Below are positions 17,838 to 27,263 of a stretch of DNA of 38,617 nucleotides, piece by piece (the stretch's first letter is position 1; every line of letters begins with the position of its first letter). This DNA is from Desulfobacterales bacterium. Its GTDB lineage: Bacteria; Desulfobacterota; Desulfobacteria; Desulfobacterales; UBA5852. A model generated the notes under the pieces. The model saw nothing but the letters and a program-made list of their open reading frames with translations, did not search any database and had not been told where the DNA came from. The position numbers and the translations under genes are program-made. The stretch spans positions 1-38,617 of the forward strand of contig JASJED010000074.1 in NCBI GenBank assembly GCA_030065585.1, written 5' to 3'.

Positions 17838-18840
17838 GCGACGATTTTCCTCTGAAAAGGTAGTAGCAGTAGGCGGTGTAGCCCAGTACCACGGGGAGTA
17901 AAATTACTGTTCCGATCAACAGTAAGGATTGCGACTCTGGTGCAGCGGCGGCCTGGCGAAAGGTAACGGCGGTCGGTACGATCCAGGGCCAGAGACTGAT
18001 GCCCAAGCCGAGGTAGCTCAGGAGAAATACACCGATACTCAGAAAGAATGGGCGGTATTCAGCCCCCTTGTGGAGGTCACGCCAGATCACGGCAAAAAAC
18101 ACGGCCGTGATCAGGGGGACCGGCAATAGAAAATAAAAATTCGGAAGACTGAACCACAGCCGCCGCACATTGGCATCCATCATCGGCATGCTGATACTCA
18201 CCACGGCAATGAACAACCCCACATAACCGAGCACGTAGGAGGCGGACTGGCGGGCCCAGTGCTGTGTTTCACCATCGGTTTTCATGACCAGCCAGGTGCC
18301 TCCGAGAAGCGCATATCCAAACACGAGGGCGACGCCGACCATAATGCTGTACGCATCGATCCAATCGAAGGCGCCGCCGGCATATTGGCGTCCCTCGACC
18401 GTGATGCCCTGCACCACGGCGCCCAGGATCACACCCTGCATGAACGTTGCCGTCAGCGAGCCGAAGTGAAAGGCATAATCCCAAATGCGGCGGGACTTGC
18501 CGCTGGCCTTGAAGCGAAATTCGAAAGCCACACCCCGGAAAATGAGGCCCAGAAGCATGATGATGACCGGGATATAGAGGGCTGGCATCAGGATGGCATA
18601 CGCCAAGGGGAAAGCTGCAAACAACCCCCCCCCGGCAAGCACCAGCCAGGTTTCGTTGCCATCCCAGAAAGGTGCGATGGAGTTCATCATGCGGTCCCGG
18701 CACTGGTCGGTGGGGGCGAAGGGAAACAGAATGCCAACCCCCAGGTCGAATCCATCCAGGATCACGTACAGCAGGACGGCCGTCATGATGAGGCCGTACC
18801 AAATCATAGGCAGGTCTACGAAAGCTTCAAAATTAAGCAT
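17821..18840 (-). CDS. cydB: Cytochrome bd-type ubiquinol oxidase subunit II
   Basis: 339 aa; MIWYGLIMTAVLLYVILDGFDLGVGILFPF...DGNETWLVLAGGGLFAAFPLAYA. Confidence 0.95.
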   Translation of the reverse strand: MLNFEAFVDLPMIWYGLIMTAVLLYVILDGFDLGVGILFPFAPTDQCRDRMMNSIAPFWDGNETWLVLAGGGLFAAFPLAYAILMPALYIPVIIMLLGLIFRGVAFEFRFKASGKSRRIWDYAFHFGSLTATFMQGVILGAVVQGITVEGRQYAGGAFDWIDAYSIMVGVALVFGYALLGGTWLVMKTDGETQHWARQSASYVLGYVGLFIAVVSISMPMMDANVRRLWFSLPNFYFLLPVPLITAVFFAVIWRDLHKGAEYRPFFLSIGVFLLSYLGLGISLWPWIVPTAVTFRQAAAAPESQSLLLIGTVILLPVVLGYTAYCYYLFRGKSSHETAY

Positions 18841-20236
18841 GCCCGCCTCCTTCCCCCGTTACCAGTTTGGTCACGATGGGGGGCTTCCTGACACCATGAG
18901 CGCCGTAAGCTTCCTCATCCGAGACTGGCCCTTTGTTGATCAGGTGCAGGATATAATAGGCACCGGCCCCGAAGACAAAGGTGTAGGTGACCACAAAAGC
19001 GGTCAGCGAAATGGCGATGGAAGGCGCCGCCACCGGTGAAACCGCATCACTCGTTCGCAAGATTTCATAAACGATGTAGGGCTGTCGTCCAATTTCGGTG
19101 ACGAACCAACCGGCCAACACGGCGATAAATCCCGAGGGTGCCAACGCCATGCACCAGTACTGGAACCAGCGCGTATCAAAAAGCCGTTTTTTGAAGTGCA
19201 GGACCAGAGCGATCAAGCCCGTTAGGATCATCAATGTGCCGATGCCGACCATGATGCGAAACGACCAGAAAACCCATGCCACGGGCGGACGCTCTTCCTT
19301 CGGCCATTCTTTAAGCCCCTTCACCTCACCATCGAGGTCGTGCGTCAGGATGAGACTCGTCAGGTAGGGTATTTCGATGGCCCATTTGTTTTCTTCGGCC
19401 TCCTGATCCGGCCAGGCGAAAAGCGTCATGGGGGCGCCACGCTGTGTTTCCCACAAACCCTCCATGGCCGCCACCTTGGCGGGCTGGTGCTCAAGCGTGT
19501 TAAGCCCGTGCAAGTCACCAATCACGAGTTGCATCGGGGCTACGAAAATCGCCATAATCATGGCCATGCCCAGCATGATCCGCGCATGTTTTACGTGCCG
19601 GCGGCGCCAGAGATAAAACGAGGCGACGCCGGCCACCACGAAAGCGGTCGTCAGATAGGCCGCTATCGTCATGTGGGCGAAGCGGTAAGGAAAGGAGGGG
19701 TTGAAAATCACGGCCAGCCAGTCGGTGGGGTAAAACAAACCGTCATCAGCGACGCGAAAGCCCTGCGGTGTCTGCATCCAACTATTGGCCGACAGAATCC
19801 AGAAGGCCGACACCAGTGTTCCCGCGGCCACGATGACGGTCGAGGCAAAATGCATTCGGGGGCTAACACGATTCCATCCAAAAAGCATGACGCCCAGAAA
19901 CGAGGCCTCCAGAAAAAAGGCGGTCAAAACCTCATAGCCCAGCAGGGGCCCCAGTACATTGCCTGTCTTATCGGCGAATTCAGACCAGTTGGTCCCGAAT
20001 TGAAAGCTCAAGACCACTCCGGATACAACACCCATGCCGAAGGCCACCGCAAATATTTTAACCCACATGCGATAGATTTCAGCATAGATTTGATTGCCGG
20101 TTTTGAGCCAGCGCCATTCGAGAACGGCCAACCAACTCGCCAGGCCAATCGTAAAGGCCGGAAATAGGATGTGAAAAGAAACCGTAAATGCAAATTGAAT
20201 ACGCGCGAGAATAACAGGATCTAGATTATCCAGCAT
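18833..20236 (-). CDS. cydA: Cytochrome bd-type ubiquinol oxidase subunit I (CIO-like, short Q-loop form)
   Basis: 467 aa; LARIQFAFTVSFHILFPAFTIGLASWLAVLEWRWLKTG...GVVLSFQFGTNWSEFADKTGNVLGPLLGYE...GWFVTEIGRQPYIVYEILRTSDAVSP. Confidence 0.95.
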   Translation of the reverse strand: MLDNLDPVILARIQFAFTVSFHILFPAFTIGLASWLAVLEWRWLKTGNQIYAEIYRMWVKIFAVAFGMGVVSGVVLSFQFGTNWSEFADKTGNVLGPLLGYEVLTAFFLEASFLGVMLFGWNRVSPRMHFASTVIVAAGTLVSAFWILSANSWMQTPQGFRVADDGLFYPTDWLAVIFNPSFPYRFAHMTIAAYLTTAFVVAGVASFYLWRRRHVKHARIMLGMAMIMAIFVAPMQLVIGDLHGLNTLEHQPAKVAAMEGLWETQRGAPMTLFAWPDQEAEENKWAIEIPYLTSLILTHDLDGEVKGLKEWPKEERPPVAWVFWSFRIMVGIGTLMILTGLIALVLHFKKRLFDTRWFQYWCMALAPSGFIAVLAGWFVTEIGRQPYIVYEILRTSDAVSPVAAPSIAISLTAFVVTYTFVFGAGAYYILHLINKGPVSDEEAYGAHGVRKPPIVTKLVTGEGGGHA

Positions 20237-20664
20237 ATTATCACCTTGAACACTTAAAAGTTAGACAAAAACTATACAAATTTTAAAAATATTCTAAGTT
20301 CATGGCTTTCCTTGTCAAGCGGTGTGCGACGAACATTCGTCACCGTGATAGGCCCACTGCGGGCAGGTCGCGAGATCGGATATAGATTGACGGTCTGGCT
20401 ATCGATAGGATCTTCGTGCCGATGCGACCTTAGAACGTCGCGCGGGTTGCCGGGCTTGATGACCCAAAGCGGGTTTGCGGTGAACGGTTTGATCACCAGC
20501 TTGTATGGGTTGGCATTGCGCGTATCGCCAAGGCGGAGCAACAAGACGGCATGTTCACAACATTTGAGCCGGATACGGGCGAGATAAGGAACTCCTACGA
20601 GGTGGGAACTGTCCAACCAGCCCCGGATTGTGCTTGAGGTCGAAAATCCGGGGCCGGTGTTGAA

Positions 20665-21171
20665 TTAGCCGCAGCCGCAGCCGGATTTGTCTGAATCGCA
20701 GTGGCAGCCGCCGCCGCATCCGGCATGCTGCTGGGTGGGGCTTGGACTGATGCCGACAACTTCGATGTCGAAGTTAAGCGCCTGGCCGGCCAGCGGATGG
20801 TTCAAATCCACGGTGATCTGCTCATCATCAACCTGGGCGATACGGGCCGGAACCTGGCGGCCGTCCGGGGTGGTCAGGGCAATGGCCTGACCGACCTGGG
20901 GGTCCATTTCCGGGGGCACCTCGGCGCGGGCGAATTGATGCATGTGTTTGTCGTCACGCAGCCCGTAGGCCTCTTCCGGCTTAAGCCGGAAGTTCTTTGT
21001 CTGGTTCAGCGACATGTCACTCAGGGCCGCTTCAAACCCCGGGATCAATTGACCGGCGCCCATCTTGATCTCGAGGGGCTGGCGCCCTTCGCTGGTATCA
21101 AAAACGCTGCCATCGTCAAGGGTGCCCTTGTAGTGAACGCTGATGAAAAGACCATTTTCGACTTTTTGCAT
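20665..21171 (-). CDS. slyD: FKBP-type peptidyl-prolyl isomerase, SlyD-like, with Cys-rich C-terminal tail
   Basis: VENGLFISVHYKGTLDDGSVFDTSEGRQPLEIKMGAGQLIPGFEAAL...DLNHPLAGQALNFDIEVVGI; tail HAGCGGGCHCDSDKSGCGCG. Confidence 0.9.
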   Translation of the reverse strand: MQKVENGLFISVHYKGTLDDGSVFDTSEGRQPLEIKMGAGQLIPGFEAALSDMSLNQTKNFRLKPEEAYGLRDDKHMHQFARAEVPPEMDPQVGQAIALTTPDGRQVPARIAQVDDEQITVDLNHPLAGQALNFDIEVVGISPSPTQQHAGCGGGCHCDSDKSGCGCG

Positions 21172-21258
21172 AAAAAACTCCTGGGTAAAGTTTAAAAGTC
21201 CTCAAAAGTAGGGATATTTTTCTAAAAATCAAGGAAATCCCGGGGAGGGGGGAGCAGA

Positions 21259-21930
21259 TCAGCGGACTTCCATCGATTGCTGGGGAACACGGCGCAGTTG
21301 CCCGACATCGTAGCCGACCCGGGCGAGAAGTTCCAGAATTTTAGCGTAGTCGGATTCGGGAATCGACGGCGTGCGGGCCATCACCCAGACGTAATCGCGT
21401 TTGGTCCGGCCGATAACCGTCTGGGAATAATCTTCGGTAAGGTAGATGATCCGGTATTCCGCCTTGAAGGGCCAGATAAATTGCATACCCCATACGGCGT
21501 TCCCGGTGCCCTCCCGGACAAAACCGCGGGGGTTGTATTCTTTTGGGGGGCCGTCAAAACCGCCCTTATTGAAGGTAAACCGGGTCGCCACCGTCCCGTC
21601 CGCGTCTAGACGATAGCTCTCTAGTGCGTTGTAGGCTCCTTTTTCGAATGAAGTCGGAATACTGGCGATCACATACCAGTCGCCCATGAAGCGCTCAATA
21701 TCGACGGAGGCGACCGTGGGAATCGGTTGGGGGGTCTGGCAGCCCGCCACCAAGGCCAGAATTATCGCGAAGAGGAAATAGCGGGTGATCGCCTTCTTCG
21801 CGCCGGCACGGCGGTAATCCGCTACGATGCCGCAACGGTGGGCCGCCCCGAGGTGCCGATTGGTCAGACGGCGGGGTAAATCAGAGGCGTTGCGGCAGTG
21901 GCCAAAGGCAGTGAAACTTGTATGCGGCAT
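21259..21930 (-). CDS. Lipocalin family lipoprotein (Blc-like)
   Basis: Lipobox ALVAGC, FMGDWYVIASIPTSFEKGAYNALESYRLDADG...YRIIYLTEDYSQTVIGRTKRDYVWVMARTPSI; true start probably internal to the ORF. Confidence 0.9.
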   Translation of the reverse strand: MPHTSFTAFGHCRNASDLPRRLTNRHLGAAHRCGIVADYRRAGAKKAITRYFLFAIILALVAGCQTPQPIPTVASVDIERFMGDWYVIASIPTSFEKGAYNALESYRLDADGTVATRFTFNKGGFDGPPKEYNPRGFVREGTGNAVWGMQFIWPFKAEYRIIYLTEDYSQTVIGRTKRDYVWVMARTPSIPESDYAKILELLARVGYDVGQLRRVPQQSMEVR

Positions 21931-22006
21931 AGGGCTATGCGCTCTCTTTCAGGTTCGATGGTCAATCGTTGATGATCGTTAATTAGTTTTAGACAAGCTG
22001 TGCTTC

Positions 22007-23077
22007 ATGTCAACCAGCCGGGAAAGGTTTAGAGGCGGCGGGAAAAAAAGCCTTGCTAATCCAGGCCGTCGGCGTATTGTCGATGACATGCAAGCGAGTA
22101 CGCACCATGTTTTTTGGCGGCATCCTGCCGGCTTGGACCGCCCGCATCTCGCACGGCAGCGCCCTGTGGTCTTTGCGGGCCAGGCCGTCCTCCGACGATT
22201 GGTCTGCATACTCATCGTGTGGTGGGTCACCCTCGACCCGATCGCGGCACAGGTGGCGGAGCGCTATATTCTGGTGCTCAAGGATGGCCGGCGCATTGCC
22301 GTTTCCAGGTATGAGACATCGGGCGACCATATTTACTACGAACGCTTCGATGCCCGCATCGGTATTGACCGAGCCCTGGTTGAGACGATTCTGGTTATCC
22401 CGCCAAGCCAAGACACGCCGGTTTTGGAGGATGTCATCCTGGGGCGCGTGCTCAAAATCCATGACCGTCAATTCACGCTCGGCGATTTTTTGCGCGAAGA
22501 CTTCTTTACGGCCGAGATCGAACCGCGCCTGTCACCGGAAGAACAAACCGCCTATGTCCGCAAACTGATCAGCTTGAAGCGATGGCAAATCCTGGAGATC
22601 GAGGATCAGTGGTCGATTGCCGAGAAGAAGGGCGATATCGTCGATCTGGGCGTGCGCGAGCAACAGCTGATCGCCGCCCTGAGAGATCTAAACGATGGGC
22701 AGCGCGCCTTGTCCAAACTGGTGCAGCGGCACCGCGCCGCCCCGGCGCGGAGCGGTTCAGGAACCCGTTCCTCAGGGCCGGAAGAAAACGAAACCACGGC
22801 GGGTGGCGACATGGCGGCCAACGGGCACCCGGCTGCGGAAGTTTCGATCGATGCCCTGATGGATCCTGCGGCCGGCCGGGATCGATTGCAGCACCAACGT
22901 GAAATGCTAGTGATCGTGATCAAGAAAAATTATGATGCCGGCGAAAAAGCCGGAGGTGTCTTGACGCTGCAGCAGGCCCGTCAGGATTTGCGGATCGTTG
23001 ATTTGCAAATCAGGTATTTCGACCAACTGGCGGGTGTGCCGCCCACGTCGACAGCCCCGCCCTTGCCAAACCCATGA
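22007..23077 (+). CDS. Hypothetical secreted or membrane-associated protein
   Basis: Hydrophobic segment near residue 65 followed by VAERYILVLKDGRRIAVSRYETSGDHIYYERFDARIGIDRALVETI; start uncertain. Confidence 0.55.
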   Translation: MSTSRERFRGGGKKSLANPGRRRIVDDMQASTHHVFWRHPAGLDRPHLARQRPVVFAGQAVLRRLVCILIVWWVTLDPIAAQVAERYILVLKDGRRIAVSRYETSGDHIYYERFDARIGIDRALVETILVIPPSQDTPVLEDVILGRVLKIHDRQFTLGDFLREDFFTAEIEPRLSPEEQTAYVRKLISLKRWQILEIEDQWSIAEKKGDIVDLGVREQQLIAALRDLNDGQRALSKLVQRHRAAPARSGSGTRSSGPEENETTAGGDMAANGHPAAEVSIDALMDPAAGRDRLQHQREMLVIVIKKNYDAGEKAGGVLTLQQARQDLRIVDLQIRYFDQLAGVPPTSTAPPLPNP

Positions 23078-23405
23078 CAGTTGGGCCTTCCGGGCAGCCA
23101 ACCCGACCACCGCTCAAATCGCGTCCCGACAACCAGGGACTGCCATGCCTGCGGCCCGCAGGTGCTGGTTACGCCGCCGACCCTGAAGTTGCCCGCACCG
23201 TCGAAGTCAGCATCGTCTTGAATCCCTGGGCTAGATTGCCTTTTAACGTCATTCATAGTTAAATGGTGCCGTCGACGGTTAGTGAACGTTGGCGTTTTAT
23301 TGTTACGAACGTGCCATTCGTTCGGGGTTGACGAGCAAATTCATGAATTCCCGCCCGGTGCGCTCCGGGGGGCGCATGCCCCGTGCCCGGCGAGAAAGGC
23401 AAACC

Positions 23406-24854
23406 ATGATCGTTCCTGTCATTCTGGCCGGCGGCGCCGGCACGCGGTTGTGGCCGCTGTCGCGAGAACTGCATCCCAAACAGCTCCTGCAGTTGACCGG
23501 CCATCACAGCATGATTCAAACGACGCTCGCGCGTTTGAAGGGGCTGGCCGACCTGGCGCCGCCGGTGGTCATCTGCAACGAGAGTCACCGCTTCATGATC
23601 GCGGAGCAGATGCGGGAGATCGGCATCCGTCCCCAGGCGATCATTCTGGAACCGGTGGGGCGCAACACGGCGCCGGCCATTGCCACGGCCGCCCTTTTCA
23701 TGGCGCGGCACGCCCCTGCGGATGATTTGCTGGTGCTGCCGGCGGATCACCACATCGGCCAGCCGGCGGCCTTCCATCAGGCGGTGGTTGCCGGCTGCCA
23801 ATTGACCGCCCGCCAGCACCTGGCAACCTTTGGCATCGTGCCCACCGCGCCGGAAACCGGATACGGCTACATCCAAAAGGGGCAGGTCCTGGAAAACGAT
23901 TCAGGGGACCACACGGGCTGGGCCATCGAGGCCTTTGTCGAAAAGCCCGATCGCCAGGTCGCCGAAAGCTATCTGGCTTCCGGGGACTATCTCTGGAACA
24001 GCGGTATGTTTCTTTTTCGAACGGACGTTATCCTGGAAGAGATGCAGCGACTGGTGCCGGAAATGGTCGGCGCCTGTGAGACCTCCTTGCACCGTGCGGT
24101 GATCGATCTTGATTTCCTGCGCTTGGACGTCGAAGCCTTTGGGGAATGCCCATCGGATTCCATCGATTACGCCATCATGGAAAAAACGGATCGCGGGGCC
24201 ATGGTTCCCCTGGATGCCGCCTGGAATGATTTAGGGTCCTGGGAAGCCTTGTGGAACGTGGGGGACAAAGACGCCGCCGCCAACGTCGTTACCGGTGACG
24301 CGCTGCTGCACGACGTTACCAATTCCTACATATTGGCCGACAGCCGCCTGGTGGCGGCGCTCGGCGTGGATCGCCACATTATCGTGGAAACCGCCGATGC
24401 GGTGTTCATTTCCCCGCGGGATCGCGTTCAGGATGTGAAACATCTGGTTATGCGGCTAAAGGCTGATCAGCGCGGGGAAGGCATCCGTCATCGGCGGGTT
24501 TACCGTCCCTGGGGGACGGTGGAGAGCATCATCGCCGCGGAACGCTTCCAGGTCAAACACATCACCGTCAACCCGGACGCGCGCATCTCTTCTCAAAAAC
24601 ACGACCATCGCGCCGAGCACTGGGTCGTGGTCAAGGGTACGGCGCTCGTCAACCGGGGTGAGGAGGAATTCATTCTCAAAGAAGACCAATCTACCTACAT
24701 ACCGGTGGGTCAGTCCCATCGCCTCAAGAATCCCGGCAAACTGCCGCTCGAAATCATCGAGGTCCGGACGGGAAGCTATTTGGGCGAGGACGATATCCAC
24801 CGCTATGACGATGACTACGGTCGCTGCTTTCCCACGTGCCCAAGCGATGGGTAA
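23406..24854 (+). CDS. manC: Mannose-1-phosphate guanylyltransferase / mannose-6-phosphate isomerase
   Basis: MIVPVILAGGAGTRLWPLSRELHPKQLLQL; EPVGRNTAPAIATAALF; FVEKPD; C-terminal cupin RPWGTVESIIAAERFQVKHITVNPDARISSQKHDHRAEHWVVVKGTA. Confidence 0.96.
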   Translation: MIVPVILAGGAGTRLWPLSRELHPKQLLQLTGHHSMIQTTLARLKGLADLAPPVVICNESHRFMIAEQMREIGIRPQAIILEPVGRNTAPAIATAALFMARHAPADDLLVLPADHHIGQPAAFHQAVVAGCQLTARQHLATFGIVPTAPETGYGYIQKGQVLENDSGDHTGWAIEAFVEKPDRQVAESYLASGDYLWNSGMFLFRTDVILEEMQRLVPEMVGACETSLHRAVIDLDFLRLDVEAFGECPSDSIDYAIMEKTDRGAMVPLDAAWNDLGSWEALWNVGDKDAAANVVTGDALLHDVTNSYILADSRLVAALGVDRHIIVETADAVFISPRDRVQDVKHLVMRLKADQRGEGIRHRRVYRPWGTVESIIAAERFQVKHITVNPDARISSQKHDHRAEHWVVVKGTALVNRGEEEFILKEDQSTYIPVGQSHRLKNPGKLPLEIIEVRTGSYLGEDDIHRYDDDYGRCFPTCPSDG

Positions 24855-24952
24855 GGCCGCCGCCCGCAAGAGCCTCGGTGGGCCGACCCCGCGCGACTTC
24901 GCAGCATGGCCGCACCGATCGATTTTGTAATATCAACCTATAGGAACCGAGA

Positions 24953-26068
24953 ATGAAAAAAGCACTGATTACCGGCATCACGGGGCAGGACGGCGCTTAT
25001 CTGGCTGAATTGCTGTTGCACAAAGACTATGCGGTCCATGGGATCAAGCGCCGTGCGTCTTCCATCAATACCGAACGCGTCGATCATCTCTACAAGGATC
25101 CGCATGAAGAGGACGTCCGCTTCACGATGCATTACGGCGACCTGACGGATGCCACCAATCTGATCCGTATCATCCAGGAAGTACAGCCGGACGAGATTTA
25201 CAACTTGGCCGCCCAGAGTCACGTCATGGTCAGTTTCGAAACACCCGAATACACCGCCAATGCCGACGCGCTTGGAACCCTGCGGCTCCTGGAGGCCATT
25301 CGTATATTGGGCCTTGAAAACCAGACGCGTTTCTACCAGGCCTCCACCAGCGAAATGTTCGGCAAAGTACGCGAAACCCCCCAGACCGAGACAACCCCTT
25401 TCTACCCCCGGAGCCCGTATGGGGCCGCCAAGGTTTACGCCTACTGGATTACGGTCAACTACCGAGAGGCCTACGGCATGTATGCCTGCAATGGCATTCT
25501 TTTCAACCACGAGTCGCCGATCCGCGGCGAGACCTTCGTGACCCGTAAAATAAGCCGCGCCGTGGCGCGGATGCACATGGGGCTGCAGGACTGTCTCTTC
25601 CTGGGTAACCTGGAGGCGCGAAGAGACTGGGGGCATGCCCAGGATTACGTCCGGGCCATGTGGGGCATGCTTCAGCAGGAGCAACCGGAAGACTACGTGA
25701 TTGCCACGGGCGAGGATCATTCCGTGCGTGAGTTCATCGAAAAGGCCTTTGCGGTCGTGGGCGTCGCGATTCGCTGGGAGGGTGAAGGTCCCGAGGAGAT
25801 CGGTCGCGTCGACCAGATCACGGCTGCCAGGGGATCGGCCCTGCGACCCGGCGATACGATCGTGCGTATCGATCCGCGTTATTTTCGTCCCACGGAAGTC
25901 GATTTTCTATTGGGGGACCCCACCAAGGCCCGGGAAAAACTGGGCTGGGTGCCGGAAGTCAGCTTCGATGAACTGGTGGCGACCATGATGCAGGAAGATC
26001 TCAAGGTGGCCGACCGGGACCGCCTGTGCGATATTGCCGGTTTTCCCATCTATCAACATGCTGAATAG
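24953..26068 (+). CDS. gmd: GDP-mannose 4,6-dehydratase
   Basis: [46 protein letters not shown]; YxxxK as YGAAK; long Gmd signature. Confidence 0.97.
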   Translation: MKKALITGITGQDGAYLAELLLHKDYAVHGIKRRASSINTERVDHLYKDPHEEDVRFTMHYGDLTDATNLIRIIQEVQPDEIYNLAAQSHVMVSFETPEYTANADALGTLRLLEAIRILGLENQTRFYQASTSEMFGKVRETPQTETTPFYPRSPYGAAKVYAYWITVNYREAYGMYACNGILFNHESPIRGETFVTRKISRAVARMHMGLQDCLFLGNLEARRDWGHAQDYVRAMWGMLQQEQPEDYVIATGEDHSVREFIEKAFAVVGVAIRWEGEGPEEIGRVDQITAARGSALRPGDTIVRIDPRYFRPTEVDFLLGDPTKAREKLGWVPEVSFDELVATMMQEDLKVADRDRLCDIAGFPIYQHAE

Positions 26069-26086
26069 CACCCGAAAGAACACCGT

Positions 26087-27205
26087 ATGAACCGACAGAA
26101 TCGGATCTATGTGGCCGGACACCGCGGGATGGTGGGGGCCGCTATCGCCCGGCGGCTTCGTGCCGAGGGCTATGATCAGCTGATTACCCGCCGGCACGCC
26201 GATCTGGACCTGACCGACCAGACAGCCGTCCGGCAGTTTTTCCGCCACCAGCCGATCGATCACGTGGTCCTGGCAGCGGCGCGTGTCGGTGGCATTCAGG
26301 CCAACAACACCTATCCGGCCGAATTCATCTATCAGAACCTGATGATCGAGGCCAACGTGATCCACGGGGCCTATCAGGCCGGGGTGCGGCATCTCCTTTT
26401 TTTGGGCAGTTCCTGCATTTATCCCAAATATGCCGAACAGCCCCTAAAGGAAGAAGACCTTCTTAGCGGCTGGCTGGAGCCCACCAATGAACCCTACGCG
26501 GTGGCCAAGATTGCCGGCATCAAGCTCTGTGAGGCCTACAACCGCCAGTACGGCACCCGTTTTCGTTCGCTGATGCCGACCAATCTTTACGGCCCCCATG
26601 ACAACTACGATCTGGAGACTTCGCACGTTCTGCCGGCCCTGATCCGCAAATTTCATCTGGCCAAATTGGCCCTGAACAAGGACTGGGAGGCGGTGGCCGC
26701 CGACGAAAGGCGCCATGGACCGATTCCCGATGAGATCCGGGCTTCGCTGGGCGATCCGCAAAGCCCGAAACGAGGAACGACACCACAGGTGGTCCTCTGG
26801 GGCAGCGGCCGCCCCTATCGTGAATTTTTACATGTGGACGATCTGGCCGCGGCGTGCCTCTTCATCATGAACCAGCCCGACGAGCGCTTAGCCGAGATCA
26901 TGACAGCCGCGAGCAGGGCAGGCGCAGACGACACCGGAACTGCCCCGCGTCACAACCTGCGGCCCGAGACCTGCCTGGTGAATGTCGGCACGGGGCGCGA
27001 CCTGACCATCAGGGCCTTGGCCGAAACCGTCGCCGAGGTCGTGGGCTATGCTGGCCGGGTCGTTTGGGATACCGCTAAACCCGACGGCACCCCCCGCAAG
27101 CAACTCGATGTCAGCCGTTTGCTGCAGCTGGGCTGGGAACCCCGGATCGGTCTGCGCGAAGGCATCCAGCTGACGTACCAGGCCTATCTGGACGCTTGCG
27201 ATTAG
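26087..27205 (+). CDS. fcl: GDP-L-fucose synthase
   Basis: [73 protein letters not shown]. Confidence 0.96.
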   Translation: MNRQNRIYVAGHRGMVGAAIARRLRAEGYDQLITRRHADLDLTDQTAVRQFFRHQPIDHVVLAAARVGGIQANNTYPAEFIYQNLMIEANVIHGAYQAGVRHLLFLGSSCIYPKYAEQPLKEEDLLSGWLEPTNEPYAVAKIAGIKLCEAYNRQYGTRFRSLMPTNLYGPHDNYDLETSHVLPALIRKFHLAKLALNKDWEAVAADERRHGPIPDEIRASLGDPQSPKRGTTPQVVLWGSGRPYREFLHVDDLAAACLFIMNQPDERLAEIMTAASRAGADDTGTAPRHNLRPETCLVNVGTGRDLTIRALAETVAEVVGYAGRVVWDTAKPDGTPRKQLDVSRLLQLGWEPRIGLREGIQLTYQAYLDACD

Positions 27206-27263
27206 ACCTGCTGCCGGGCGATAACAACCGCGGCCTCGTCGCTGTACTTAGAAAGGATCATCG

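Noticed and set aside
20272-20616. Overlapping ORFs in both directions upstream of cydA
   Set aside because: No recognisable domain, no good RBS, mutually exclusive frames; left unannotated although a real small gene cannot be excluded.
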